The notes under the pieces: generated by a model
Databases searched by the model: none
Told to the model about the DNA's origin: nothing
The model's input: only the letters and a program-made list of their open reading frames with translations
NCBI GenBank assembly: GCA_021796055.1
Contig: JAJYOS010000050.1
Span: 1 to 14,839, forward strand
Source: Bacteroidota bacterium
GTDB lineage: Bacteria; Bacteroidota; Kryptoniia; Kryptoniales; JAKASW01
Length of the DNA stretch: 14,839 nt
Direction of reading: 5' to 3'
Shown: piece after piece, positions 1-7,056 of the stretch
Layout: each line of letters starts with the position of its first letter
Position numbering within the stretch: the first letter of the stretch is position 1
Program-made: the position numbers and the translations under genes

Positions 1-228
1 GGCGTCATTGCCCGTTCGGGAAACTCTCCCGTTATGCTCTATGTCTCCCAGCACGTAGAGGGAATCCTTCCGGTCTTCAATCGCACGCTGCTCCTGCGGA
101 AGGGAAGAGTGCATTCTTCGGGAGAGACGAGACATGTCCTGAGCGGATCAAACCTGACGGATTTTTTCGAGAATCCCCTGGAAATTGCGTGGAGAAACGG
201 AAGACTGAGGATTCACCTCCAACTTTGA
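1..228 (+). CDS. ABC transporter ATP-binding protein, C-terminal fragment (5' end outside window)
   Basis: The reading frame is open from the first base and ends with TGA at 226-228, so only the last 75 residues of a longer protein are visible. The segment YVSQHVEGILPVF matches the switch region of ABC ATPases: the 'xxTHHxEEI' strand with its H-loop histidine (QHVE). It is followed by the usual 'LLLRKGRVHSSGE' hairpin, in which the ATPase tells of 'kdGkvvaqG', and a C-terminal 'VLSGSNLTDFF.NPLEI' segment. That ending resembles ATPases of the YlmA/ModF-like type rather than LptB, so I do not link it to the neighbouring lpt genes, which converge on it. The Walker A, Walker B and signature motifs would lie upstream of the window. 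The transported substrate cannot be judged from this piece. Confidence 0.7.
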   Translation, partial: GVIARSGNSPVMLYVSQHVEGILPVFNRTLLLRKGRVHSSGETRHVLSGSNLTDFFENPLEIAWRNGRLRIHLQL

Positions 229-338
229 TGGTGTGCCTTGAGTGATCAAGTCTTCACGAGGAGGTTTGCGCTTAATCCTTGATATTTAAGAGGTTGCAAG
301 GGTAGAACGGGTGCTGATTCTTTATCGCTTTGCCGACG

Positions 339-1424
339 TCAGCGAGCTACACGGATGGTGTTATACATCCCGGCCGCGAGGAAGGCGATGTTGGCCAGCC
401 ACGCTGTCAGTAGGGGGCTGACAAAACCGTCATAGCCAAGCACCTGACTGACTTTTATCACCAGCAGGTAAATAAATGAGACTAGTATGCTGATACCGAA
501 TTCAAGCGCCAGTCCACTTCTCTTCTTTCTCGCGGCTAGCGGCACGCCGAAGAACACAACTATTATGGCTGCAAAAGGAAATGAGACCTTCGAATAATAG
601 TCCACTTCATAACGCGCGACGTCATTGCCGCTTTTCTTTTGAAGCTCAATGAACCTCTTGAGTTGACTGAAGTTCATGTCCTTCGGGTTAAGCTCTTTCT
701 CTTTCAAGTCGCTTGGCTTGAAGCTGATCTCCTTGAGCGGCAGTCGGGAGAATGTCTGAAAGGTCTGCTTGTCTCCGTTGAATGTGCGTTCGATTACGCC
801 GTGTAGTATCCACTCGTGTCTTGTGCTGTCATATCTCATGTTCGACGCATCGAATCGCCGAACGAGGTAAGTCAGATTTGTGTCCGCGAATTCCTGCACA
901 GACACCCTCTCGGCTGTGTTCGTGTAATCATTGTAGTAGCCGATTGAGACTATCCTATCCCTGCTGTCGAGCATGAAAATGTTATACTTCCACCATCCCT
1001 CACGGTGTTCCTGGAGGTATATCTTTTCGATCCGATACTTCTCGTGATTAGCCATCGGGACGATCCATTCATTGAAGTAAATCATAATCACGCAAATGAC
1101 GCTTGTAACTAGTAGGTATGGTAAGAGTATTCGGTAAATATTTATGCCGGAGCTTTTTATGATTACGATTTCGTTTTGGTTCGACATCCTCCCTGTCGTG
1201 AAGAGGCATGCGAGGAGGACGGCTACGGGAGTAATCAGCGTGAGTATCTCTGGGGTAAAGACGAGGTAGTATCTTGCGATGAGAAGGAGGCCTACTCCGT
1301 GATCGAGGAAATTCTCGAGGTGGTCCATGATGTCGACGAGAATAAAGATAGCGGCGAAGGCGAGAAGCGAAAAGAGAATGACGCTGATGAATTGCTTGAT
1401 AATATAGATGTCGAGTTTCTTCAC
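339..1424 (-). CDS. lptG: LPS export ABC transporter permease LptG (YjgP/YjgQ family)
   Basis: This 361-residue protein is the usual size for LptG, one of two permeases that with the LptB ATPase extract lipopolysaccharide from the inner membrane and pass it to the periplasmic bridge. There are three N-terminal membrane helices (about residues 10-32, 58-77 and 98-117), a periplasmic beta-jellyroll domain (about 120-270) and three C-terminal helices (about 280-298, 306-326 and 338-356). Family hallmarks are the 'SNQNEIVIIKSSGINIYRIL' coupling-helix region (81-100) and 'SFPFAAIIVVFFGVPLA' (281-297). The start is GTG at 1424-1422 on the minus strand, with a GGAG Shine-Dalgarno six bases before it, inside the end of the upstream gene. 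The lptF stop TAG directly abuts this GTG, so the two are surely co-transcribed and probably translationally coupled. The assignment as LptG rather than LptF rests on gene order and length. Confidence 0.9.
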   Translation of the reverse strand: MKKLDIYIIKQFISVILFSLLAFAAIFILVDIMDHLENFLDHGVGLLLIARYYLVFTPEILTLITPVAVLLACLFTTGRMSNQNEIVIIKSSGINIYRILLPYLLVTSVICVIMIYFNEWIVPMANHEKYRIEKIYLQEHREGWWKYNIFMLDSRDRIVSIGYYNDYTNTAERVSVQEFADTNLTYLVRRFDASNMRYDSTRHEWILHGVIERTFNGDKQTFQTFSRLPLKEISFKPSDLKEKELNPKDMNFSQLKRFIELQKKSGNDVARYEVDYYSKVSFPFAAIIVVFFGVPLAARKKRSGLALEFGISILVSFIYLLVIKVSQVLGYDGFVSPLLTAWLANIAFLAAGMYNTIRVAR

Positions 1425-2816
1425 CTAACGCTCCAACCTTGATATCTCGGTCAGCGTCTCGTCGGAGACCCACTTCTTTGGGATGAACCGCACGAACCGA
1501 TCCCAGTTTATGATCATAGACTCTTTGGACACCTTATAGGTCAATCCGAGCCCCATTCCGCCGAGGACGATGTTGGCAAGCCACATGGCCATAAAGGGGC
1601 TAAGCATTTCCCTGTCGGCGAGTTTTTCGCCTGCAATCAGGAAGGCCCAATAGACCAGGAAGAAGAGGAGGCTCAAGCCGGCTGAGACGCCGAAGTTGCC
1701 TCTGCGTGACATCATCCCAAGTGGCGCGCCGAGAAAGACAAACACAATAGCGGCGAATGGTATGGAGTACTTCTTTTGTATTTCCACCTGATACGCATAG
1801 ATCTCGGCCTGCGTCGTGTTGACGCTTGAATAGAGGCTGCGCGCGATGTTGCCGGCCGACTTGATCCGCGATTCCGCGAGATCGAAGACGCCCGAGGGAG
1901 AGGTCGGTCTCGCGGTGTGAAATCCTTCGGGGGAAGGGGACATGAGGCTGCGGAAATTGCTCTGTACATAATTGTTGACTTGCCCAGTCAAGATATTGCG
2001 CTGCTTGACCATTCCCGCGACAATGGACTCCATTGAATCTGCGCTGAGCTCTCGGTCTCCCCGCTGGAAGGCGTTTTCCGACGACTGCTCGTAGGCAAAA
2101 CCCTGCGCCCTGAGAACTATCTGCTGGTGCTTGAATCTCACCCTTTGATAAACCCCGACCTGGTTGTTATTGTACTCGTCGACTTCACCGTTGTAAAGAA
2201 CCATTATCAAATGTTTCAGGTCGGGAGAAAAGCCGACTTTGCCGCGCTCAGCGGTGATGGTCGTGAATTTTTGCGGATCGGAGAAATCAAAAATGGTGAC
2301 TCCGTATAGTTCTGTCGAGTTTGGCACCGTCTTCCGAACGAGAATCGCGTGCCCGTCGATCTCTTGCGAGAATTGTCCCGGTTCTAGAGTGAAGGTCGGT
2401 TTCTTTCTCCGGATGTCGATCATGATAGTCTTCGCTTCATGATTCGCGTCCGGGAGTACATCGTTGTCGAACAGCACGAGGAGATAAAATACGCCGACAG
2501 AAGCGACCAGAACAGGGAGCATCATTCTCATGAGACTGATGCCAGAGCCCTTGATAGCAGTGACTTCGTTGCTTGCCGAAAGTCCGCCGAATGCCATGAG
2601 AACTGCGACGAGGACGGACATCGGAACGGCCAGGACGACTATCCACGCCAGGTTGAAGACTATCAGCTGTGTGATGACGGACAGGCTGAGTCCTTTTCCC
2701 ACAATCTGATCCATCGACTGCATGAGGAACTGGAGGAGGAAGATAAAGGTAATGACGATATTTGAGAATACGAACGGCCCAATGTGGCGCTTCAGTATGT
2801 ACCAGGCGAGCTTCAC
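1425..2816 (-). CDS. lptF: LPS export ABC transporter permease LptF (YjgP/YjgQ family), long form
   Basis: This is the first gene of the leftward lpt pair and the partner permease of LptG in the LptB2FG exporter. N-terminal helices lie at about residues 14-33, 52-77 and 99-116. The coupling-helix region around 'LSASNEVTAIKGSGISL' (79-95) is typical. The periplasmic jellyroll covers about 118-240. The C-terminal helices begin at 'SIPFAAIVFVFLGAPLGM' (351-368). At 463 residues it is about 100 longer than the classical E. coli protein. The excess is a polar, helix-prone stretch (about 250-340) between the jellyroll and the fourth helix, plus a 30-residue cytoplasmic tail. The start GTG at 2816-2814 gives the canonical N-terminus MKLAWYILKRH, but no good Shine-Dalgarno precedes it. 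A TTGACA/TATAAT pair lies about 105 bases upstream. Confidence 0.88.
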   Translation of the reverse strand: MKLAWYILKRHIGPFVFSNIVITFIFLLQFLMQSMDQIVGKGLSLSVITQLIVFNLAWIVVLAVPMSVLVAVLMAFGGLSASNEVTAIKGSGISLMRMMLPVLVASVGVFYLLVLFDNDVLPDANHEAKTIMIDIRRKKPTFTLEPGQFSQEIDGHAILVRKTVPNSTELYGVTIFDFSDPQKFTTITAERGKVGFSPDLKHLIMVLYNGEVDEYNNNQVGVYQRVRFKHQQIVLRAQGFAYEQSSENAFQRGDRELSADSMESIVAGMVKQRNILTGQVNNYVQSNFRSLMSPSPEGFHTARPTSPSGVFDLAESRIKSAGNIARSLYSSVNTTQAEIYAYQVEIQKKYSIPFAAIVFVFLGAPLGMMSRRGNFGVSAGLSLLFFLVYWAFLIAGEKLADREMLSPFMAMWLANIVLGGMGLGLTYKVSKESMIINWDRFVRFIPKKWVSDETLTEISRLER

Positions 2817-2907
2817 TGGATCAATATAGCACGAAGCGGCGGCGGACTCAATGATAGTTGTCCGTAATCGCCGGAGTTACGCGTGATAGAACATCGCTTC
2901 CTCAAGT

Positions 2908-2935
2908 TTGAAGCTTTTGCTATGCGTATTATATT
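2908..2935 (+). promoter_or_regulatory. Candidate promoter for the symporter operon
   Basis: TTGAAG (2908-2913) is followed after 16 bases by TATATT (2930-2935), facing the sodium:solute symporter. The -10 box overlaps the -10 box of the oppositely oriented lptFG candidate almost entirely. Transcription from here would give an untranslated leader of about 130 bases, containing a 31-codon open frame (2976-3071) that stops one base before the symporter start. Confidence 0.3.
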
Positions 2936-2958
2936 TACACCTGATACGTAACTGTCAA
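2928..2958 (-). promoter_or_regulatory. Candidate sigma-70-type promoter for lptFG
   Basis: On the minus strand there is a perfect TTGACA (plus-strand 2958-2953) and a perfect TATAAT (2933-2928), separated by 19 bases. This spacer is two longer than ideal. The pair sits about 110 bases upstream of the lptF GTG, in the divergent spacer. If the organism is Bacteroidota proper, its housekeeping promoters may follow a different consensus, which lowers confidence. Confidence 0.4.
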
Positions 2959-3072
2959 GGGCACAAGATCTTTCGATGAGTGATCGATTAACGCGGTTCA
3001 TTGAATTACGTGATGCAGGAATCCAGCCGATTGAAATAGAGTCTTCCAAATCATCAACTCAGTGGAGGTGAA

Positions 3073-4698
3073 GTGAAACCGGTAATCTCATTGAACTTTG
3101 TGGATTACATGATCCTGAGCGCCTACGTGCTCATCACGATAATCGTGGGGTACTCCCTCAAGAAGTACATGAAAACCAGCGAAGATTTCTTCTTGTCCGG
3201 GCGCTCGCTTCCCAGCTGGATAACAAGTCTCGCTTTCCTGTCGGCGAACCTCGGCGCGCTCGAGGTCATCGGAATGGTCGCGAATTCCGCGAAGTACGGA
3301 ATACTCACCGTCCACTTCTACTGGATCGGCGCGATACCCGCAATGATTTTTCTCGGCCTTTTCATGATGCCTTTCTATTACAGCACCAGAGTTAGAAGTG
3401 TTCCTGAGTACCTCAAGTACAGGTACAACGAAGCGACGCGCGGACTCAACGCGCTTTCGTTCGCTATCATGACGCTCCTCATGAGCGGAATCAGCATGTA
3501 CGCAATGGCGCTCCTATTCGAACTCATGCTCGGATGGTCGCTGACATCCAGCATACTCCTGTCGGCCTTGGTCGTTCTTATATATGTCTTCTTCGGAGGG
3601 CTTTCGTCGTCGATCTACAACGAAGTGATACAATTCTTCCTGATATGGCTGGGGCTTCTGCCTGTCGTCTACATAGGGCTGCATGCCGCCGGTGGTTTTG
3701 AAGGGCTCGTGTCGAAGATTCCGCCCGACTTCCTGCACGCCTGGAGACAAATGGGATCCGCTTCCCAAAACCCGATGGGGGTTGATTGGTTGGGAATGGT
3801 GCTGGGCCTCGGCTTCGTCCTCTCTTTCGGGTATTGGACAACGGATTTCCTAGTTGTACAGAGAGCGATGGCGTCTGAGGACCTTTCCGCGGCGCGTCGA
3901 ACGCCTCTTATCGCGTCCTTCCCGAAAATGCTGGTCCCGATAATCGTTGTTATCCCGGGGTTGCTCGCAGTCGCGCTTCTGCCCCAGTTTAAGGTTGTGC
4001 CCGGAGGACCGACTCCGGATTACAACTCGGCGCTGATCCTGATGTTCGCGCACTACCTGCCGAACGGAATTCTCGGCCTTGCCATCACCGGTTTGTTGGC
4101 CAGCTTCATGTCCGGCATGGCGGGCAACGTGACTGCTTTCAATACCGTCTGGACCTATGACATATACGGAAGCTACATCAAAAAGAATATGCCTGACGAA
4201 CATTACCTGAAGATGGGAAAGTACGCGACGGTTTTCGGCGTGCTGTTCAGCATCGGGACCGCTTACATTGTCAGGTCGTTTCCGAATCTCATGGATTACA
4301 TGCAGCTGATATTTACTTTCTTCAACGCTCCGCTCTTCGCCACATTTCTCCTCGGAATGTTTTGGAAGAAGACCACGCCGTGGGCGGGCTTCTGGGGGCT
4401 CCTCCTGGGGATTCTCGCGGCGGCTACTCATTACCTGTTGTATCAGTTTCATGTCCTCCATTATTCAAGCGAGATGGCCGCGAACTTCTATCAGGCATGG
4501 TGGGCCTGGTGCGTTGACTTCGTCATGACGATCATGATCTCTTTGTTTACAGCCAGGAAGGACGAAAAAGAACTGGTCGGGCTTGTTTACGGACTAACAC
4601 CGAAAGTTCACTCGGACGAGCGGTTCTTCAAGAAGCCCGCGTTCTGGGGCGGACTGTCGATTGCGGTGATGGTCATACTTAACATTATCTTCTGGTAA
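3073..4698 (+). CDS. Sodium:solute symporter family (SSS, SGLT-like) transporter
   Basis: This 541-residue polytopic protein belongs to the sodium:solute symporter family, which imports sugars, amino acids, carboxylates or vitamins with Na+. About 13 hydrophobic helices can be traced from residue 10 to the C-terminus. Family landmarks are 'EDFFLSGRSLPSW' (37-49) after helix 1, 'RSVPEYLKYRYN' (108-119), the signature-like 'FGGLSSSIYNEVIQF' (174-188), 'GYWTTDFLVVQRAMA' (253-267) and 'SGMAGNVTAFNTVWTYDIY' (347-365). The last replaces the commoner 'SSLxS' of helix 8, so one serine of the classical Na2 site appears to be glycine (Gly348). The GTG start follows GGAGG by four bases; no better start is visible. 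The substrate cannot be deduced; the GYWTTDF region recalls sugar-transporting branches. The gene is followed 20 bases later by a small two-helix membrane protein, likely in the same transcript. Confidence 0.88.
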   Translation: MKPVISLNFVDYMILSAYVLITIIVGYSLKKYMKTSEDFFLSGRSLPSWITSLAFLSANLGALEVIGMVANSAKYGILTVHFYWIGAIPAMIFLGLFMMPFYYSTRVRSVPEYLKYRYNEATRGLNALSFAIMTLLMSGISMYAMALLFELMLGWSLTSSILLSALVVLIYVFFGGLSSSIYNEVIQFFLIWLGLLPVVYIGLHAAGGFEGLVSKIPPDFLHAWRQMGSASQNPMGVDWLGMVLGLGFVLSFGYWTTDFLVVQRAMASEDLSAARRTPLIASFPKMLVPIIVVIPGLLAVALLPQFKVVPGGPTPDYNSALILMFAHYLPNGILGLAITGLLASFMSGMAGNVTAFNTVWTYDIYGSYIKKNMPDEHYLKMGKYATVFGVLFSIGTAYIVRSFPNLMDYMQLIFTFFNAPLFATFLLGMFWKKTTPWAGFWGLLLGILAAATHYLLYQFHVLHYSSEMAANFYQAWWAWCVDFVMTIMISLFTARKDEKELVGLVYGLTPKVHSDERFFKKPAFWGGLSIAVMVILNIIFW

Positions 4699-4718
4699 AA
4701 AGTATCGGAGAAAACCCA

Positions 4719-4946
4719 ATGGAGAATACCGAACAGCGCCGCCACTTCTTCGACCTGAAAATCCCGCTTGGGAGCCTTCTAGGTTTTTATGGAATTGTGC
4801 TTCTCGTCTACGGCATCTTCGGACCGAAAGATATATATGACAAATCTTTTCACCTCGATATAAACGTTATATGGGGAATCCTGCTGATCTTGATCTCAGG
4901 AGCTTTCCTGTTGAGCGCGTATTACGGTAGAAAAGCGAAGAAGTAA
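4719..4946 (+). CDS. Small two-helix membrane protein, putative symporter partner
   Basis: This 75-residue protein has a polar N-terminus and two hydrophobic helices (about residues 17-33 and 49-67). The helices are joined by a short loop containing 'GPKDIYDKSFHLDIN', and the tail is basic (GRKAKK). It starts at ATG with GGAG eight bases upstream, 20 bases after the symporter stop, and nothing else follows before a hairpin at 4960-4975. The layout suggests a dedicated accessory or small subunit of the symporter. I recall similar short 'YGIVLLVYG...INVxWG' proteins next to SSS transporters in other phyla, but cannot check that here. No enzymatic motif is present. The gene is likely real on the evidence of its ribosome-binding site, spacing and hydrophobic pattern; its function is unknown. 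Confidence 0.72.
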   Translation: MENTEQRRHFFDLKIPLGSLLGFYGIVLLVYGIFGPKDIYDKSFHLDINVIWGILLILISGAFLLSAYYGRKAKK

Positions 4947-4959
4947 AACAGGTCGGACC

Positions 4960-4975
4960 CCGGCTTCTCAGCCGG
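4960..4975 (+). terminator. GC-rich hairpin after the symporter operon, possible weak terminator
   Basis: CCGGCT and AGCCGG form a perfect six-pair stem closed by a TCTC loop, 13 bases after the stop of the small membrane protein. No T-run follows, so it would be at best a weak or Rho-assisted terminator or an mRNA 3'-end stabiliser. Confidence 0.35.
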
Positions 4976-5050
4976 CGATTAGTGATTGAACTCTGGAAGA
5001 CAAATAATGACTTGCCGAAAAATGATCGCGAGCCACGGGTTGCGCAAATT

Positions 5051-5079
5051 TTGTATTCGGCCCTTTCGTGAGCTAATTT
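5051..5079 (+). promoter_or_regulatory. Candidate promoter for the acyl-CoA synthetase operon
   Basis: TTGTAT (5051-5056), a 17-base spacer and TAATTT (5074-5079) make a reasonable sigma-70-like pair in the 289-bp gap before the acyl-CoA synthetase. The transcript would carry a leader of about 150 bases. That leader contains an AGGAGG (5089-5094) placed six bases before a TTG that opens only an 11-codon frame (5101-5136), and a second short frame (GTG 5174) whose stop overlaps the synthetase ATG. Apart from these and the hairpin at 4960-4975 I see nothing else in the gap. Confidence 0.3.
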
Positions 5080-5225
5080 TCAATGAACAGGAGGCGACGA
5101 TTGACAAGTCAGACCGATGTGGTTCGGCACGCCTGACGACGTCCTGCTGCCGTTCCGGTGATGCGAAACAAAAGTGAAGCTTGATATCACAAAGATGCTG
5201 CTTGAAAAAGTGGCCACAGGTTATT

Positions 5226-5231
5226 GGGAGG
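5226..5231 (+). promoter_or_regulatory. Shine-Dalgarno GGGAGG fixing the acyl-CoA synthetase start
   Basis: GGGAGG lies four bases before ATG 5236. An in-frame TTG at 5224 would lengthen the protein by four residues, but it overlaps this ribosome-binding site, so ATG 5236 is the better start. Confidence 0.7.
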
Positions 5232-5235
5232 TTTG

Positions 5236-7044
5236 ATGGGCGCTGCCGTAGAATTCGAAACACTTACACAAATGTTTGATCGGTTGTGCAAGAAATACGC
5301 GGGAACCGGAAGATATGTTTATAAATATAAACTTGAGGGTAAGTATGTAGGCATCACCTACGACGAGTTTTACAGGAAAGTGGAGCTTCTGGCGCACGGC
5401 CTTCATCTCATGGGGATCAAACAGGGTGAGAAGGTTGCGATTATTTCGGAGAACAGACCGGAGTGGCCGATCGCGGATCTGGCGTGCCTTTCTCTCGGAC
5501 TCGTGGACGTCCCGATTTTTCCAACACTCACAGCAAAGCAGGTCGAGTACATACTCGCTCACGCCGACGTCACCACAGTCTTTGTCTCTAACAGCTACCA
5601 GCTGAACAAAATCCTCCGTGTGCGCGACAGCCTCACTTCTTTGCGCCGCGTGATCATAATGAACCGGAAAGAAGGCGGGGAAGACGGTTTTGTTTTGGAT
5701 TTATCGAATGTCTATGAGCTGGGGATGAAGCCGCGCGATAAGAACCCTGCGCAATTTTCGGAATGGCTGAACCGAGCTAAACCGTCGGACATCGCAACTA
5801 TAATATATACAAGCGGGACCACCGGTGAGCCCAAGGGAGTTTTGCTGACGCACGGAAATTTCGTCTCGAATATCAAAGGAGCATTGGATCACATCCCGAT
5901 GACGGATGAAGATACGCTTCTTTCGTTTCTCCCGATCTCCCACAGCTTCGAAAGGATGGCGGGATACTATACTGCACTCAGCATCGGAGCGACGGTATCC
6001 TATGCTGAAAGTATCGAGACAGTCGCTCAGAACCTGATGGAGGTGAGTCCCACCATAGTCACTACTGTGCCGAGGCTCTTCGAGCGGATTCACTCGCTCA
6101 TTCTTAAGAATGTAGATTCCGGATCGGCGGCGAAGAAGAGGATTTTCTATTGGGCGCTGTCGGTCGGGCGAAAATACTTCGCGGCCAAGAAGCGGGGCAA
6201 TGTGAGTCCATGGCTCAAGTCGCAGTACGCGTTAGCAGATCAGCTCGTGCTGTCGAAATTGAAAGAGCGGACCGGGGGAAGGATAAAGTTTTTCGTCAGC
6301 GGCGGCGCAGCTCTCGCGCGTGAGCTCGGAGAGTTTTTTGAATCCGTAGGTATCCTGATACTGGAAGGATACGGCATGACCGAGGCTTCGCCGGTGATCG
6401 CCGCCAACAGATTGGACGATTACAAGTTTGGAACTGTAGGCAAGCAGCTAAGGAACGTGCAGGTTAAGATCGCCGATGATGGCGAAATACTTACTCGTGG
6501 ACCCCACGTCATGCCGGGTTATTACAAAAACAAAGCCGCGACTGATGAAGCGATTGACAAAGATGGCTGGCTTCACACCGGTGATATAGGACATTTTGAC
6601 ACTGACGGTTTTATAGTAATTACTGATCGTAAGAAGCACCTGTTTGTCAATTCGGGAGGAAAGAATATTGCTCCTCAGCCGATTGAAAACTTGCTCCTAC
6701 AGAGCAAATTTGTGGATCAGATAGTCCTGATCGGCGACAAAAGGCGATTCAATACCGCGCTCATCGTTCCGGATTTCGAAAATCTGGAAGAGTTCGCTGG
6801 CGAGCACCACATTCAACATTCGAACAGGGAAGAACTTTTGGAGAACGAAAAGATCAACGAGGCAGTACGGAAGGACATAAACGAGATTCAAAAGGACCTT
6901 GCGAAGTATGAGCAGGTGAGGCGTTTCAAGATGCTTCCCGTTCCTTTCACGATCGAAAGCGGGGATTTAACTCCAACTCTTAAAGTGAAGAGGAAGATCG
7001 TGGAAGAAAAATATGCCGATTTGATTGAATCAATGTACAAATGA
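5236..7044 (+). CDS. Long-chain acyl-CoA synthetase (AMP-forming, ACSL/FadD15-like)
   Basis: This 602-residue enzyme is of the adenylate-forming superfamily, activating fatty acids to acyl-CoA through an acyl-AMP. Core motifs are in order: the P-loop 'YTSGTTGEPKG' (191-201), 'YGMTE' (379-383), 'HTGD' (447-450), the hinge 'DRKKHLFVNSGGKNIAPQPIE' region (464-484) and the C-terminal 'LTPTLKVKR' (578-586), whose lysine (Lys583) should be the adenylation catalytic residue. The 'GGKNIAPQPIE' and 'LTPTLK' wording and the length near 600 are characteristic of the eukaryotic-ACSL/FadD15 type that acts on long-chain fatty acids, rather than acetyl-CoA synthetase or nonribosomal-peptide domains. There is no signal peptide; it is a cytoplasmic or membrane-associated protein. 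The aminotransferase gene follows 12 bases after the stop, so the two are likely co-transcribed, although no joint pathway is obvious. Confidence 0.9.
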   Translation: MGAAVEFETLTQMFDRLCKKYAGTGRYVYKYKLEGKYVGITYDEFYRKVELLAHGLHLMGIKQGEKVAIISENRPEWPIADLACLSLGLVDVPIFPTLTAKQVEYILAHADVTTVFVSNSYQLNKILRVRDSLTSLRRVIIMNRKEGGEDGFVLDLSNVYELGMKPRDKNPAQFSEWLNRAKPSDIATIIYTSGTTGEPKGVLLTHGNFVSNIKGALDHIPMTDEDTLLSFLPISHSFERMAGYYTALSIGATVSYAESIETVAQNLMEVSPTIVTTVPRLFERIHSLILKNVDSGSAAKKRIFYWALSVGRKYFAAKKRGNVSPWLKSQYALADQLVLSKLKERTGGRIKFFVSGGAALARELGEFFESVGILILEGYGMTEASPVIAANRLDDYKFGTVGKQLRNVQVKIADDGEILTRGPHVMPGYYKNKAATDEAIDKDGWLHTGDIGHFDTDGFIVITDRKKHLFVNSGGKNIAPQPIENLLLQSKFVDQIVLIGDKRRFNTALIVPDFENLEEFAGEHHIQHSNREELLENEKINEAVRKDINEIQKDLAKYEQVRRFKMLPVPFTIESGDLTPTLKVKRKIVEEKYADLIESMYK

Positions 7045-7056
7045 CGGAAAACAAAA

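Noticed and set aside
237..250. CTTGA-GTGA-TCAAG hairpin between the ABC gene and lptG
   Set aside because: A five-pair stem without a T-run is too weak to call a terminator, although the convergent 110-base gap would be a plausible place for one.
1..1424. ABC ATPase fragment as LptB for the lptFG pair
   Set aside because: It is on the opposite, converging strand, and its C-terminal wording fits a YlmA/ModF-like ATPase rather than LptB.
2813..3049. 78-residue minus-strand open frame ending at the lptF start
   Set aside because: It fills the divergent promoter region, has no recognisable domain or good ribosome-binding site, and covers the TTGACA/TATAAT motifs.
3850..4461. 203-residue minus-strand frame inside the symporter gene
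   Set aside because: It is an antisense shadow of a strongly supported membrane protein, with an Arg/Glu/His-rich composition typical of such shadows.
4979..5263. 94-residue minus-strand frame and overlapping plus-strand frame 4986-5177
   Set aside because: Both are arginine/cysteine/serine-rich translations with no motif, lying in the leader of the acyl-CoA synthetase; more likely non-coding.
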